Below are positions 44,637 through 53,279 of a stretch of 64,000 nt of DNA, piece by piece. A program made the translations under genes and the position numbers. Position 1 is the stretch's first letter. The number at the start of each line of letters is the position of its first letter. The notes under the pieces were generated by a model. That model made no database searches. It was not told the DNA's origin and saw nothing but the letters and a program-made list of their open reading frames with translations. This DNA comes from Enterovibrio paralichthyis (lineage in GTDB: Bacteria; Pseudomonadota; Gammaproteobacteria; Enterobacterales; Vibrionaceae): positions 203,488 through 267,487 of the forward strand of contig NZ_JAHUTS010000006.1 in the NCBI RefSeq assembly GCF_019209835.1, given 5' to 3'.

Positions 44637-45644
44637 CTAAGATTTCGGCTCAGATTTGCTGTCGTAACGCTCAGACCAGGCCGCAAGCACCGTCGAACGC
44701 TGATTACCCATTTGGGTGAAATCCATCTTGGCCATCGCCCCTTCCACATCCGGGTAGTTGTTGACCTTGGCGCTCACAGCTTTATGGCCGACTACAGGAT
44801 ACGACTGCACATACAGCTCGTTGGCCGCTTTCGATACCGCCCAGTCCACAATGCGCTGGCTGGCGTCACCCGGTTTCACCAAACCGACGGCATCCACGTC
44901 CCAGCCAATGCCTTTCGGCACAATTACCTCAAGTGGCGCACCCTGATTTTTCAGTTTGGCCGCGCGGGTTGCCATGGAAATGCCAATCGCGACTTCACCC
45001 ATCGCCGCTTGCACACAAGGCTTGGAACCAGAGTGGGTGTAGTGCGCAATATTGTTGTTGAGCTTGTCCATGTATTCCCATGCGCCAGCCTCGCCAAAGT
45101 TGCTGATCCAGCCTGACACCTGCATGTAGCCCGTACCGGAAGACGCCGGATTCGGCATGGCAATATGACCCTGATACACAGGATTGGTCAGATCTTCCCA
45201 GGATGTTGGCTTTGGCAAGCCCAGTTGTTTGCCGACAATCTCGTTGTAGCAAATCGCATTAAAGAACGCCTGGTTGCCGTACCATGCCGGGTTTTGCTCG
45301 CCGTCAATCAACTGGCTGCGCAGCTCGTCAATGCCCTTTGGTGAATAGGGTTTGATCACCCCTTCTTCTTTCAGCAACGCCAGCGAAGATCCCGCCAGTC
45401 CCCACACTACTTCAGCGCGTGGGTTGTTTTTCTCTGCCAGCAGTTTTGCGGTCATGATGCCGGTGGAGTCGCGCACCCATTTGATGCTGATGTCCGGGTT
45501 TTCTTTTTCAAACGCGGTTTTGTATTTCGCCAGCAGATCGGTTTCAAATGCAGTGTACACAGTCACTTCCTGCGCACTGAAAGCCTGTGCAGACATCAAT
45601 GTAAATAGTGCAGTCACTGACGCTTTCATCATGCGTGCCTTCAT
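44637..45644 (-). CDS. phnS2: 2-Aminoethylphosphonate-binding periplasmic protein
   Basis: This 335-residue binding protein has a signal peptide (MMKASVTALFTLMSAQAFSA) and begins QEVTVYTAFETDLLAKYKTAFEKENPDI, typical of the PhnS2 branch of the iron/thiamine-type binding proteins. The ATG at 45644 follows AGGAGAGGA. Its divergent partner phnW is 301 bases away. Ligand assignment rests on the operon. Confidence 0.88.
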   Translation of the reverse strand: MKARMMKASVTALFTLMSAQAFSAQEVTVYTAFETDLLAKYKTAFEKENPDISIKWVRDSTGIMTAKLLAEKNNPRAEVVWGLAGSSLALLKEEGVIKPYSPKGIDELRSQLIDGEQNPAWYGNQAFFNAICYNEIVGKQLGLPKPTSWEDLTNPVYQGHIAMPNPASSGTGYMQVSGWISNFGEAGAWEYMDKLNNNIAHYTHSGSKPCVQAAMGEVAIGISMATRAAKLKNQGAPLEVIVPKGIGWDVDAVGLVKPGDASQRIVDWAVSKAANELYVQSYPVVGHKAVSAKVNNYPDVEGAMAKMDFTQMGNQRSTVLAAWSERYDSKSEPKS

Positions 45645-45945
45645 GGTTTTCCTCTCCTTTGGTCTCGCCCTGTGTTTGATAACGGTCGACGTTGAAAATG
45701 GTGTTACCTGTAATCTGGTGTGTACCAAAATTTGAGTTCACCCTAACCACGCTTTGTGACGATTCCATGACCAATTTTTGGCAATTTTAAGAAATAAAAC
45801 CGAATATTCAGGGAATTAAAACGGCGAAAGCCGTGGATGTGAAAGTTTTATGAAATTCGTTTTGGCCATATTTACGCCGTTGACAGCCTACTGCTAGAGT
45901 AATTTGGAATTTTGGTATATTCCAATTAACAGGATGGATACTCCG
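45645..45945. promoter_or_regulatory. Divergent phnS2/phnW promoter region with two PhnR-like sites
   Basis: The 301-base region carries TGGTGTGTACCA at 45716-45727 (nearer phnS2) and TGGTATATTCCA at 45913-45924 (nearer phnW); the second is inside a wider repeat TTGGAAT...ATTCCAA. The rest is AT-rich and shows no gene. Confidence 0.55.
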
Positions 45946-47049
45946 ATGAAAAATGAATACCTGCTACTCACACCGGGCCCGCTTTCAACCTCTGAAACGG
46001 TGCGCAGCGCCATGCTCAAGGACTGGTGTACGTGGGACGATGATTACAACAAAGACATCGTTGAGGTTATTCGCACCAAACTGGTTTCGCTGGCGACAGC
46101 ACAAGAAGGCTATACCAGCGTATTGATGCAGGGCAGCGGCACGGCATCCGTCGAAGCCACAATCGGCAGCGCAATTGGCAAGAACGGCAAATTACTGGTG
46201 GTCGACAACGGCGCATACGGCGCACGTATCGCCCAAATCGCTGGCTACCTGAACATTGCCTGCCGCGTGATTTCCCCGGGTGAAACGTCGCAGCCAGCGC
46301 TGGAAAATGTAGAAGCCACATTAAAAGAAGATGGCGACATCACCCATGTGGCGATTGTGCACTGTGAAACCACCACCGGCATGCTGAACCCGATTGAAGC
46401 GGTTGCTGCCCTTGCCAAAGCACACGGCAAAGTGGTGATCCTGGATGCTATGTCGAGCTTTGGCGGCATCCCGATGGACATCGGCGAACTGGGCATCGAC
46501 TTTATGATCAGCTCTGCCAACAAATGTATTCAAGGCGTACCGGGGTTTGGCTTCGTAATTGCCAAGCAGTCTGAGCTGGAAAAATGCCAAGGTCAGGCGC
46601 GTTCACTCAGCCTTGACCTTTATGACCAATGGCACTGCATGGAAATGAACCACGGCAAATGGCGCTTTACCTCCCCGACCCACACCGTGCGCGCGTTTTA
46701 CCAGGCACTGCTGGAGCTGGAAAAGGAAGGCGGCATCGCGGCGCGTCACCAGCGCTACCAGACCAATCAGAAAACCCTGGTTGCGGGTCTCAAAAGCCTT
46801 GGTTTTACCCCGCTTTTGGACGAAAGCCTGCATTCGCCAATCATCACTTCTTTCTATTCACCTACCCACAGCGACTACCAGTTCAAGGAATTCTACGATC
46901 GCCTGAAAGCGCAGGGATTTGTGATTTATCCGGGCAAGGTGTCGAACGCGGATTGCTTTCGTATCGGCAACATCGGCGAAGTGTACCCAGCTGATATCGA
47001 GCGTTTGATTGGTGCCATCAAAAACGCCATGTACTGGGAACTCAACTAA
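45946..47049 (+). CDS. phnW: 2-Aminoethylphosphonate-pyruvate transaminase PhnW
   Basis: This 367-residue PLP enzyme converts 2-aminoethylphosphonate and pyruvate to phosphonoacetaldehyde and alanine. YLLLTPGPLSTSETV, CTWDDDYN, MQGSGTASVEA, HCETTTGMLNP, DAMSSFGGIPMDI and the PLP lysine in SSANKCIQGVPGF all match the family, as does the end SNADCFRIGNIGEVY. The ATG at 45946 gives the usual length of 367; one at 45934 is also in frame. It leads the phnW-pbfA-phnX operon. Confidence 0.95.
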   Translation: MKNEYLLLTPGPLSTSETVRSAMLKDWCTWDDDYNKDIVEVIRTKLVSLATAQEGYTSVLMQGSGTASVEATIGSAIGKNGKLLVVDNGAYGARIAQIAGYLNIACRVISPGETSQPALENVEATLKEDGDITHVAIVHCETTTGMLNPIEAVAALAKAHGKVVILDAMSSFGGIPMDIGELGIDFMISSANKCIQGVPGFGFVIAKQSELEKCQGQARSLSLDLYDQWHCMEMNHGKWRFTSPTHTVRAFYQALLELEKEGGIAARHQRYQTNQKTLVAGLKSLGFTPLLDESLHSPIITSFYSPTHSDYQFKEFYDRLKAQGFVIYPGKVSNADCFRIGNIGEVYPADIERLIGAIKNAMYWELN

Positions 47050-47062
47050 AGGATTGCCCGTG

Positions 47063-48442
47063 ATGACCAGCCACGCACCTGCCAACCACCTTCGCAGCGA
47101 AGGGGACATCAACACCACGCCAGCGCGTCAGCAATGGCATGCATCAATCGCCGACGATGCTACCCAATCGCTGCTCGAGCGCGACAGCAAGGCGTTTTTG
47201 CATCAGGCCATGTCAACGCCGTGCCTGGATGTGCTCGAATCGGTTGAAGGGATTTACCTGCGCGATGTGGCCGGAAAAACCTACATGGATTTTCACGGCA
47301 ACAATGTGCACCAGTTGGGTTATGGGCATCCCCATGTGGTCAAGCGTGTGACAGAACAACTGGCGACCCTGCCATTCTCACCGCGACGCTTTACCAACCC
47401 TGTAGCCATAGAATGTGCCGAGAAAATCGCTGCGATCTGTGGCGGCGAGCTGAACCGGGTTCTGTTCGCACCGGGTGGGACTTCGGTCATCGGCATGGCG
47501 CTGAAACTGGCGCGTCACGTCACCGGCAACTTCAAGGTGGTGTCACTGTGGGATTCTTTCCACGGCGCATCGCTGGATGCCATTTCTGTTGGCGGCGAAG
47601 CCTGTTTCCGAGAAGGCATGGGGCCATTGATGGCGGGTGTGGAACGCATTCCGCCACCGGTCACCTATCGCGGCGCTTTGCCTTCACCGGATGGCAGCGA
47701 TGTGCACTACGCCGACTACCTCGAATACGTGATTGAAAAAGAAGGTGGTATCGGCGCATTTATCACCGAAGTGGTGCGCAATACCGATGTTCAGGTGCCA
47801 AGCCGCGCCTATTGGCAGCGGGTTCGCGAGATCTGCGACAAACACAATGTGCTGCTGATCATCGACGACATTCCCAACGGAATGGGGCGCAGCGGAGAAT
47901 GGTTCACCTATCAGGCTTACGGCATCGAACCGGACATTCTCTGCATCGGAAAAGGGCTCGGCGGCGGCATTGTGCCTATCGCGGCCATGGTCACCAAAGA
48001 CAAATACAACACTGCAGCGCAGGTTTCCCTCGGTCACTACACCCACGAAAAAAGCCCGCTTGGCTGCGCGGCCGCGCTTGGCACCATTGAAGCAATTGAG
48101 AACGAAAAGCTGCTCGCCAAAGTACGCGACGACAGTGCTTTTGTCGGCGAGGCGCTTGCGGCCATGAAAGCCAAGTATCCGGTGATCGGTGACGTGCGCG
48201 GCATTGGCCTTTTGTGGGGCGTCGAGCTTGTCAGCGACCGCGATAAGAAAACCCGCGCCTTTAATGAAGCCGAAGCCGTGCTCTACCAATGCCTCAATGA
48301 AGGGCTGAGTTTCAAAGTTTCCCAGGGCAACGTTATCCAACTTAGCCCACCACTGATTATTTCCCGTGAAGACCTGCAGCGTGCGCTGGACATATTCGAG
48401 CGTGCCATCGCCAAGGTTTGCCGCGGCGTTAACCCTATTTAA
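47063..48442 (+). CDS. pbfA: (R)-1-hydroxy-2-aminoethylphosphonate ammonia-lyase PbfA
   Basis: This 459-residue class III PLP protein sits between phnW and phnX. Landmarks are YMDFHGNNVHQLGYGHPHVV, RVLFAPGGTSVIGMALKLAR, LWDSFHGASLDAISVGGEACFREGMGP and the PLP lysine in CIGKGLGGGIVPIAAM. An aminotransferase-like protein in this position was shown in Vibrio splendidus to be PbfA, which eliminates ammonia from hydroxylated aminoethylphosphonate to give phosphonoacetaldehyde. The start at 47063 follows AAAGGA by nine bases. A plain transaminase remains a weaker alternative. Confidence 0.85.
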   Translation: MTSHAPANHLRSEGDINTTPARQQWHASIADDATQSLLERDSKAFLHQAMSTPCLDVLESVEGIYLRDVAGKTYMDFHGNNVHQLGYGHPHVVKRVTEQLATLPFSPRRFTNPVAIECAEKIAAICGGELNRVLFAPGGTSVIGMALKLARHVTGNFKVVSLWDSFHGASLDAISVGGEACFREGMGPLMAGVERIPPPVTYRGALPSPDGSDVHYADYLEYVIEKEGGIGAFITEVVRNTDVQVPSRAYWQRVREICDKHNVLLIIDDIPNGMGRSGEWFTYQAYGIEPDILCIGKGLGGGIVPIAAMVTKDKYNTAAQVSLGHYTHEKSPLGCAAALGTIEAIENEKLLAKVRDDSAFVGEALAAMKAKYPVIGDVRGIGLLWGVELVSDRDKKTRAFNEAEAVLYQCLNEGLSFKVSQGNVIQLSPPLIISREDLQRALDIFERAIAKVCRGVNPI

Positions 48443-48460
48443 CTTTTAAGGACAACCAAG

Positions 48461-49282
48461 ATGACAACCAACACTTCTTCTATTCAGGCTGTGATTTTTG
48501 ACTGGGCAGGTACCATCGTTGATTTCGGCTCATTCGCACCAACCAGCATTTTCGTGGAAGCCTTCAAGCAAGGCTTTGATTTTGACATCACAATGGACGA
48601 AGCCCGCGAGCCTATGGGGCTAGGCAAGTGGGACCATATTCAGGCGGTTGGCCGCATTCCAGCAGTCGATAAACGCTGGAACGAAAAATTTGGCCGCTCT
48701 ATGAGCAGCGACGACATCGACGCTATCTACTCCGCTTTTATGCCGCTGCAAAAAGCCAAAGTGGCCGATCACGCCGCGCCAATACTTAACTCCATCGAGG
48801 TTGTCGAATCCCTGAAAGCTAAAGGCATCAAGATTGGTTCTTGCTCCGGCTACCCGCGTCAGGTGATGGATGTGTTGATCCCGGTTGCAGCGGATTACGG
48901 TTACAAGCCAGATTACATCGTCGCAACCGATGACCTGCCACAAGGCGGCCGCCCGGCTCCCTTTATGGCGCTGAAAAACGTGATTGAACTGAGCGTGACC
49001 AATGTGGGTGCCTGCGTAAAAGTGGACGATTCCACCCCGGGCATCGAAGAAGGCCATAACGCAGGAATGTGGACAGTCGGTTTGCTGCTTTCCGGTAACG
49101 AAGCGGGTCTGACTTACGACGAATACCTGGCTGCCACGCCGGAAGTGTTGGAAGCAGCACGTGAAAAAGCCCACGCCAAGATGATCAAAAGCGCCCCCCA
49201 CTACCTTATCGACACCATCGCCGATCTGCCGGAAGTGATTTCAGATATCGAGCGCCGCATCAGCGCGGGTGAGCGCCCGTAA
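48461..49282 (+). CDS. phnX: Phosphonoacetaldehyde hydrolase PhnX
   Basis: This 273-residue HAD-superfamily enzyme cleaves phosphonoacetaldehyde to acetaldehyde and phosphate. The nucleophile is Asp14 in IFDWAGTIVDFGS, the Schiff-base lysine is Lys56 in MGLGKWDHI, and KVDDSTPGIEEGHNAGMWTVGLLLSGNEAGL is the conserved metal-binding end. It completes a pathway fed by both PhnW and PbfA. A terminator follows the stop. Confidence 0.95.
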   Translation: MTTNTSSIQAVIFDWAGTIVDFGSFAPTSIFVEAFKQGFDFDITMDEAREPMGLGKWDHIQAVGRIPAVDKRWNEKFGRSMSSDDIDAIYSAFMPLQKAKVADHAAPILNSIEVVESLKAKGIKIGSCSGYPRQVMDVLIPVAADYGYKPDYIVATDDLPQGGRPAPFMALKNVIELSVTNVGACVKVDDSTPGIEEGHNAGMWTVGLLLSGNEAGLTYDEYLAATPEVLEAAREKAHAKMIKSAPHYLIDTIADLPEVISDIERRISAGERP

Positions 49283-49302
49283 GATTGAGTAATGCTGAAT
49301 CT

Positions 49303-49330
49303 AAAAGACCCACGATTGTGGGTCTTTTTT
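49303..49330 (+). terminator. Rho-independent terminator after phnX
   Basis: An 11-bp stem (AAAAGACCCAC / GTGGGTCTTTT, loop GATT) ends in six T. Confidence 0.92.
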
Positions 49331-49333
49331 GTC

Positions 49334-49371
49334 CCTCCCCATTTTCAAGGGGGAGGCTAGGAGGGGGTTAT
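49334..49371. repeat. REP-like GC-rich palindromic sequence
   Basis: CCTCCCC and GGGGAGG arms around ATTTTCAAG are followed by CTAGGAGGGGGTTAT. The motif resembles short intergenic repeats scattered in Vibrionaceae and Shewanella genomes; only one copy lies in this window, so repetition is not shown here. Confidence 0.4.
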
Positions 49372-49439
49372 GAGCCGCCAATGGATTCTGATTTTCAGCT
49401 CGACGCCATGAAATAACAAATATTCAATTGGAAACAAAT

Positions 49440-50363
49440 TCAAAACCTAGGCGCTGCCCCGGTGTCCGGCATCACCGACAATTCCATAAACTCGCAAAAT
49501 GCGGTGACCGCTTTGCTGCGCTCGCGCTTTCGTGACCAGACCAGCCCCACTTCCATAGCCGGAACATGATCCGCCAACGGCCGCACTTCCACCCTCCTGC
49601 CTTCCAGCGACCAAGGGCGATACACCATGTCAGACAAAATCGTGATGCCATAATCATTAGCCACCAGACTACGTACCGACTCCACCGATGAGGTGCGGAA
49701 AATGGTATCCGGCTGATAAGGTGTCTGGTTCCAGTAACGCTGCGCGGTGTTACTTGCCTCATCCACCGTCAGCATGATGTAGGGGTATTGGGCGACATCG
49801 TGGAAGGTGACCATTTTGTTTTCCAGCAATGGATGGCTGGAGCTTAGCCAAAGGCGGCGCTGGGAACTCAGCAGGGTCTGAAAGCTGATGTCTTCCTGGT
49901 TGATAAGGTTGGAAGTCAGCATAAAGGCCACATCGAAGTCACCGGAGACTATCCCCTCTTCGATATCGCTGCGCGTCGCTTCCACCATTTTCACTTTCAC
50001 ATTCGGGTAGCTGCGTTGGAACCGGGTCAGGTATGGCGGCACAAAGTAGCCAGCAAGGGTATAGGACATCGCAATCGTGATCGCTCCCGCTACCTGATTA
50101 GCGCGGCGGTGGGAAAGCAACATGGCTTCTTCCAGCTCTTTCACGATATGTGTGGCGTGCTGGTAAAACTGGTTGCCCTCGTAAGTCAGCAGCATACCGT
50201 GTGGCTGGCGCACAAACAGGTTCACGTTCAGCATCTCTTCCAGTTGCTTAATGGCGGTGGTGATGGCCGACTGGGAAACGTGCAGCACGTTGGCCGCCAA
50301 CGACACCTGTCCGGCGTCTGCGGTGGCAATGAAATAACGGATCTGTTTCATGGTTGGTAACAT
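49440..50363 (-). CDS. LysR-family transcriptional regulator
   Basis: This 307-residue regulator has a LysR helix-turn-helix (MKQIRYFIATADAGQVSLAANVLHVSQSAITTAIKQLEEMLNVNLF) and an effector domain (GAITIAMSYTLAGYFVPPYL, VKMVEATRSDIEEGIVSGDFDVAFML). It is divergent from the TorT-like binding-protein gene 298 bases away, so it is the likely regulator of the 50662-61426 operon. A palindrome TATCTGAATTTCAGATA lies 23 bases before its start. AAGGAAA lies upstream of the ATG. Confidence 0.9.
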   Translation of the reverse strand: MLPTMKQIRYFIATADAGQVSLAANVLHVSQSAITTAIKQLEEMLNVNLFVRQPHGMLLTYEGNQFYQHATHIVKELEEAMLLSHRRANQVAGAITIAMSYTLAGYFVPPYLTRFQRSYPNVKVKMVEATRSDIEEGIVSGDFDVAFMLTSNLINQEDISFQTLLSSQRRLWLSSSHPLLENKMVTFHDVAQYPYIMLTVDEASNTAQRYWNQTPYQPDTIFRTSSVESVRSLVANDYGITILSDMVYRPWSLEGRRVEVRPLADHVPAMEVGLVWSRKRERSKAVTAFCEFMELSVMPDTGAAPRF

Positions 50364-50385
50364 TTTCTGTTTTCCTTAATCACCC

Positions 50386-50402
50386 TATCTGAATTTCAGA
50401 TA
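50386..50402. promoter_or_regulatory. Candidate LysR operator TATCTGAATTTCAGATA
   Basis: Eight-bp perfect arms around a single central base lie 23 bases upstream of the LysR start codon, in the shared region with the divergent catabolic operon. The T-N-A dyad form suits LysR autoregulation. Confidence 0.6.
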
Positions 50403-50661
50403 TCACATCCTTTCTCCTCTGCAGAATCCCGTTCTGCACCCGCCGGATAGCGGTGTATTTACGGCATGTTAAACCTGTTTCATCTGCCTCTGTCACACTG
50501 GCATTTGGTATCTGATTTTCCAATAACACTAGGTCACATTCCGTATTTTACATACCAACGGTCGAAATTTAACCTGTTATTAACACATCACGCAATAGCC
50601 ATTTTTTCACTAAAGAAACGTGGTTTTTGCATATCAGGAAGTAGTAACAGGGAGAAGAACA

Positions 50662-51762
50662 ATGAGCGGCAAACCTTCTGCTGTCCCATGGTCCACGCTG
50701 GGGTTAACCCTTGCAGGTGCACTGACACTGACCCAAAGCGCAGTCGCGCAAAGTGAAAACTGGTACCCCTACACCGTCGATGTCTGGACAACCCCTTTCG
50801 ACATGTCCAGCCCCCGCGAAGTCATGCAATATCAACCGGTCGAAAAGGCCAGCAAACCCTGGGACATCTGCGTTTCTTTCCCCCATTTAAAAGATGCCTA
50901 TTGGACTGCGGTGAATTACGGCGTGGTAGATGAAGCCAAACGTGCCGGTGTGGGCATGCAACTGGTCGAAGCTGGCGGCTACACCAACCTCAATAATCAG
51001 CTTTCCCAGATTGAAGATTGCGTGGCCTCCGGCGCAGACGCAGTGATCATCGGTGCGATTTCCTACGATGGCCTCAACAACCTGGTGAAAAACATCGCTG
51101 CCTCTGGCGTGCCAGTGATTGATATCGTCAACGGCATGTCATCACCGGATATCTCCGCCAAATCGCTGGTTTCTTTCGGTGAGATGGGCGCGAAAATCGG
51201 TGAATACCTGGTTGCCCAGCACAAAGATGACAAGGAAAAAGTCAAAGTGGGTTGGTTTCCGGGACCTCCGGGTGCGGGCTGGGTAGAAGCGGGTAACGCC
51301 GGATTCCAGTCAGCGGTCAAAGACTCCAACATTGAAGTGGTGGAAACCAAATACGGCGATACCGGTAAGGAAGTGCAGCTCAAGCTGGTGGAAGACACCC
51401 TCGAAGCCCATCCTGATCTCGACTACATCGTCGGTACAGCCGTTACCGCCGAAGCAGCCACCAGCCTGTTGCGTGCCCGCGGCCTGACAGATGAGATTGG
51501 CGTACTTTCCTACTACTTCACCCCCGGCGTCTATCAGGGCATCAAACGTAAGCTGATACTCGCCGCGCCCACAGATTCCGCGGTTATCCAAGGTCGCATC
51601 GCTATCGACCAAGCGATCCGCATCCTTGAAGGCAAGCCGTACACCAAACATGTCGGCCCGCAGCTGTACGTTATTGACGAGTCCAACATCGACAGTTTCG
51701 ACAGCGACAGCTCACTGGCACCGGCCAACTTTAAACCGACCTTTACGGTGGCGCCGCAATGA
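50662..51762 (+). CDS. TorT-like periplasmic binding protein of an ABC importer
   Basis: This 366-residue protein has a signal peptide (cleavage near SAVAQ-SE) and a type I periplasmic binding fold. WYPYTVDVWTTPFDMSS, KPWDICVSFPHLKDAYWTAVNYGVVDEAKRAGV and NLNNQLSQIEDCVASGADAVIIGAIS are characteristic of TorT, the TMAO-sensing partner of TorS. Here it is followed at once by RbsA- and RbsC-type genes, not by a histidine kinase, so it must feed an importer. GGGAGAAG precedes the ATG at 50662. It probably binds a small neutral or zwitterionic compound. Confidence 0.88.
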   Translation: MSGKPSAVPWSTLGLTLAGALTLTQSAVAQSENWYPYTVDVWTTPFDMSSPREVMQYQPVEKASKPWDICVSFPHLKDAYWTAVNYGVVDEAKRAGVGMQLVEAGGYTNLNNQLSQIEDCVASGADAVIIGAISYDGLNNLVKNIAASGVPVIDIVNGMSSPDISAKSLVSFGEMGAKIGEYLVAQHKDDKEKVKVGWFPGPPGAGWVEAGNAGFQSAVKDSNIEVVETKYGDTGKEVQLKLVEDTLEAHPDLDYIVGTAVTAEAATSLLRARGLTDEIGVLSYYFTPGVYQGIKRKLILAAPTDSAVIQGRIAIDQAIRILEGKPYTKHVGPQLYVIDESNIDSFDSDSSLAPANFKPTFTVAPQ

Positions 51763-53279
51763 TGAGCGCCCCAATTCTCAGCCTGCACGGGATACATAAA
51801 CAGTATCCCGGTGTTAAAGCGCTGGATAACGTGGATTTCACCCTGCAGCCCGGCGAAGTGCATGTGCTGTTTGGCGAGAACGGCGCGGGGAAATCCACGC
51901 TGATCTCTATCCTCTCCGGCGCGAACCAGCCCACGGCGGGAGAAATGCGCTTCCTCGACCATGAGGTGAAATTCAAGAACGTCTACGACGCCCGCCAGAA
52001 GGGGATCAGCGCGGTATTCCAGGAGTTTTCACTGGTCGATACCCTGACCGTCGCCCAGAACCTATTTTTGGGCGAAGAGCCCCTGATTGGCCGTTGGCTG
52101 GATAACGCTACCCTGCAAACCGAAGCGCAGGCGCTGCTCGACAAAATGGGCTTTGCTCTTGATGCCCATCTGCCGGTCAGCGAGCTTTCCCGCGCGGAAA
52201 AGCAAATGGTGGAAATCGCCAAAGCGCTGCGTGGCAAGCTCTCTGTGCTGATCCTTGATGAGCCCACGGCTTCCCTAACCCACCAGGAAACCGAGCAGCT
52301 GTTTGCTCTGATCAGTGAGCTGAAAAAGCAGGGCGTCGGCATTGTCTATATCTCCCACCGCATGGGGGAGATCCGCCAGATAGCAGACCGTATCACCGTG
52401 CTGCGTGACGGGCGCTATATCGGCACCCGCGACATTGATGCGGTGCAGGAGCAAGATCTGATCGCCATGATGACAGGGCGTGAGATTGAAAACGTCTATC
52501 CGCACGTGCCCTACACACCGGGCAATACTGTGCTGGAAGTACGCAACCTCACCACCCGCAACCAGGCGGTCAGCGACCTCTCCTTCCATGTCCGCGCCGG
52601 AGAAATTGTCGGCTTTGCCGGGCTGGTCGGCTGCGGAAAATCCGAAGCCCTGCGTGCCTGTTTCGGCGCAGAGAATGTTGCCTCCGGCAGTGTGGTTTTT
52701 AACGGCGAGAACGTGACTGGACTCGGCATCCGCCAGATGCTCGACCGCGGCTTTTTCTATAACTCCCGCGACAGGAAAGCGGAAGGACTGGTGCTTAACC
52801 GCAGCTGCCGGGAAAACATCAGCCTGCCTGCTATCGGCAACCACCCGTTTTCCCGCCGCACCGGCGCGCTCGATCTCGGTCATGAACGCCAGCAGACCGA
52901 TGCGCTTGCCACCCGGCTGAAACTCTACCCCATGCAGACCGAGCGCGATGTCGGCCAGTTCAGCGGCGGCAACCAACAAAAAGTGCTGCTGGCGAAATGC
53001 CTGACCCGAGAGGTATCCCTGTACGTGTTTGACGAACCCACGGTTGGCGTGGATGTCGGCACCCGCGCCGAGATCTACCGCTTTATCGCCGGGCTTTGCG
53101 AGCAAGGCGCAGCCGTCGTCATCATTTCATCGGATCTGCCTGAAGTGGTGCATCTATCCCACCGTCTCTATGTGATGCGCGAAGGACGTATCGCCGCGCA
53201 CCTTGAAGGAGACGCTATTTCTGAAACCGCGGCACTGAGCCATTTTTTCGAATCCATGGAGGAAACACATGAACAGTGA
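51759..53279 (+). CDS. RbsA/MglA-type ABC importer ATPase with two ATP-binding domains
   Basis: This 506-residue protein has two ATPase halves. The first has Walker A GENGAGKST, signature VSELSRAEKQMVEIAKAL and Walker B VLILDEPTASL. The second has the degenerate P-loop GLVGCGKSEAL, signature QFSGGNQQKVLLAKCL and LYVFDEPTVGVDVG. This is the sugar (CUT2) importer arrangement. Its start overlaps the binding-protein stop (ATGA). Confidence 0.92.
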   Translation: MMSAPILSLHGIHKQYPGVKALDNVDFTLQPGEVHVLFGENGAGKSTLISILSGANQPTAGEMRFLDHEVKFKNVYDARQKGISAVFQEFSLVDTLTVAQNLFLGEEPLIGRWLDNATLQTEAQALLDKMGFALDAHLPVSELSRAEKQMVEIAKALRGKLSVLILDEPTASLTHQETEQLFALISELKKQGVGIVYISHRMGEIRQIADRITVLRDGRYIGTRDIDAVQEQDLIAMMTGREIENVYPHVPYTPGNTVLEVRNLTTRNQAVSDLSFHVRAGEIVGFAGLVGCGKSEALRACFGAENVASGSVVFNGENVTGLGIRQMLDRGFFYNSRDRKAEGLVLNRSCRENISLPAIGNHPFSRRTGALDLGHERQQTDALATRLKLYPMQTERDVGQFSGGNQQKVLLAKCLTREVSLYVFDEPTVGVDVGTRAEIYRFIAGLCEQGAAVVIISSDLPEVVHLSHRLYVMREGRIAAHLEGDAISETAALSHFFESMEETHEQ

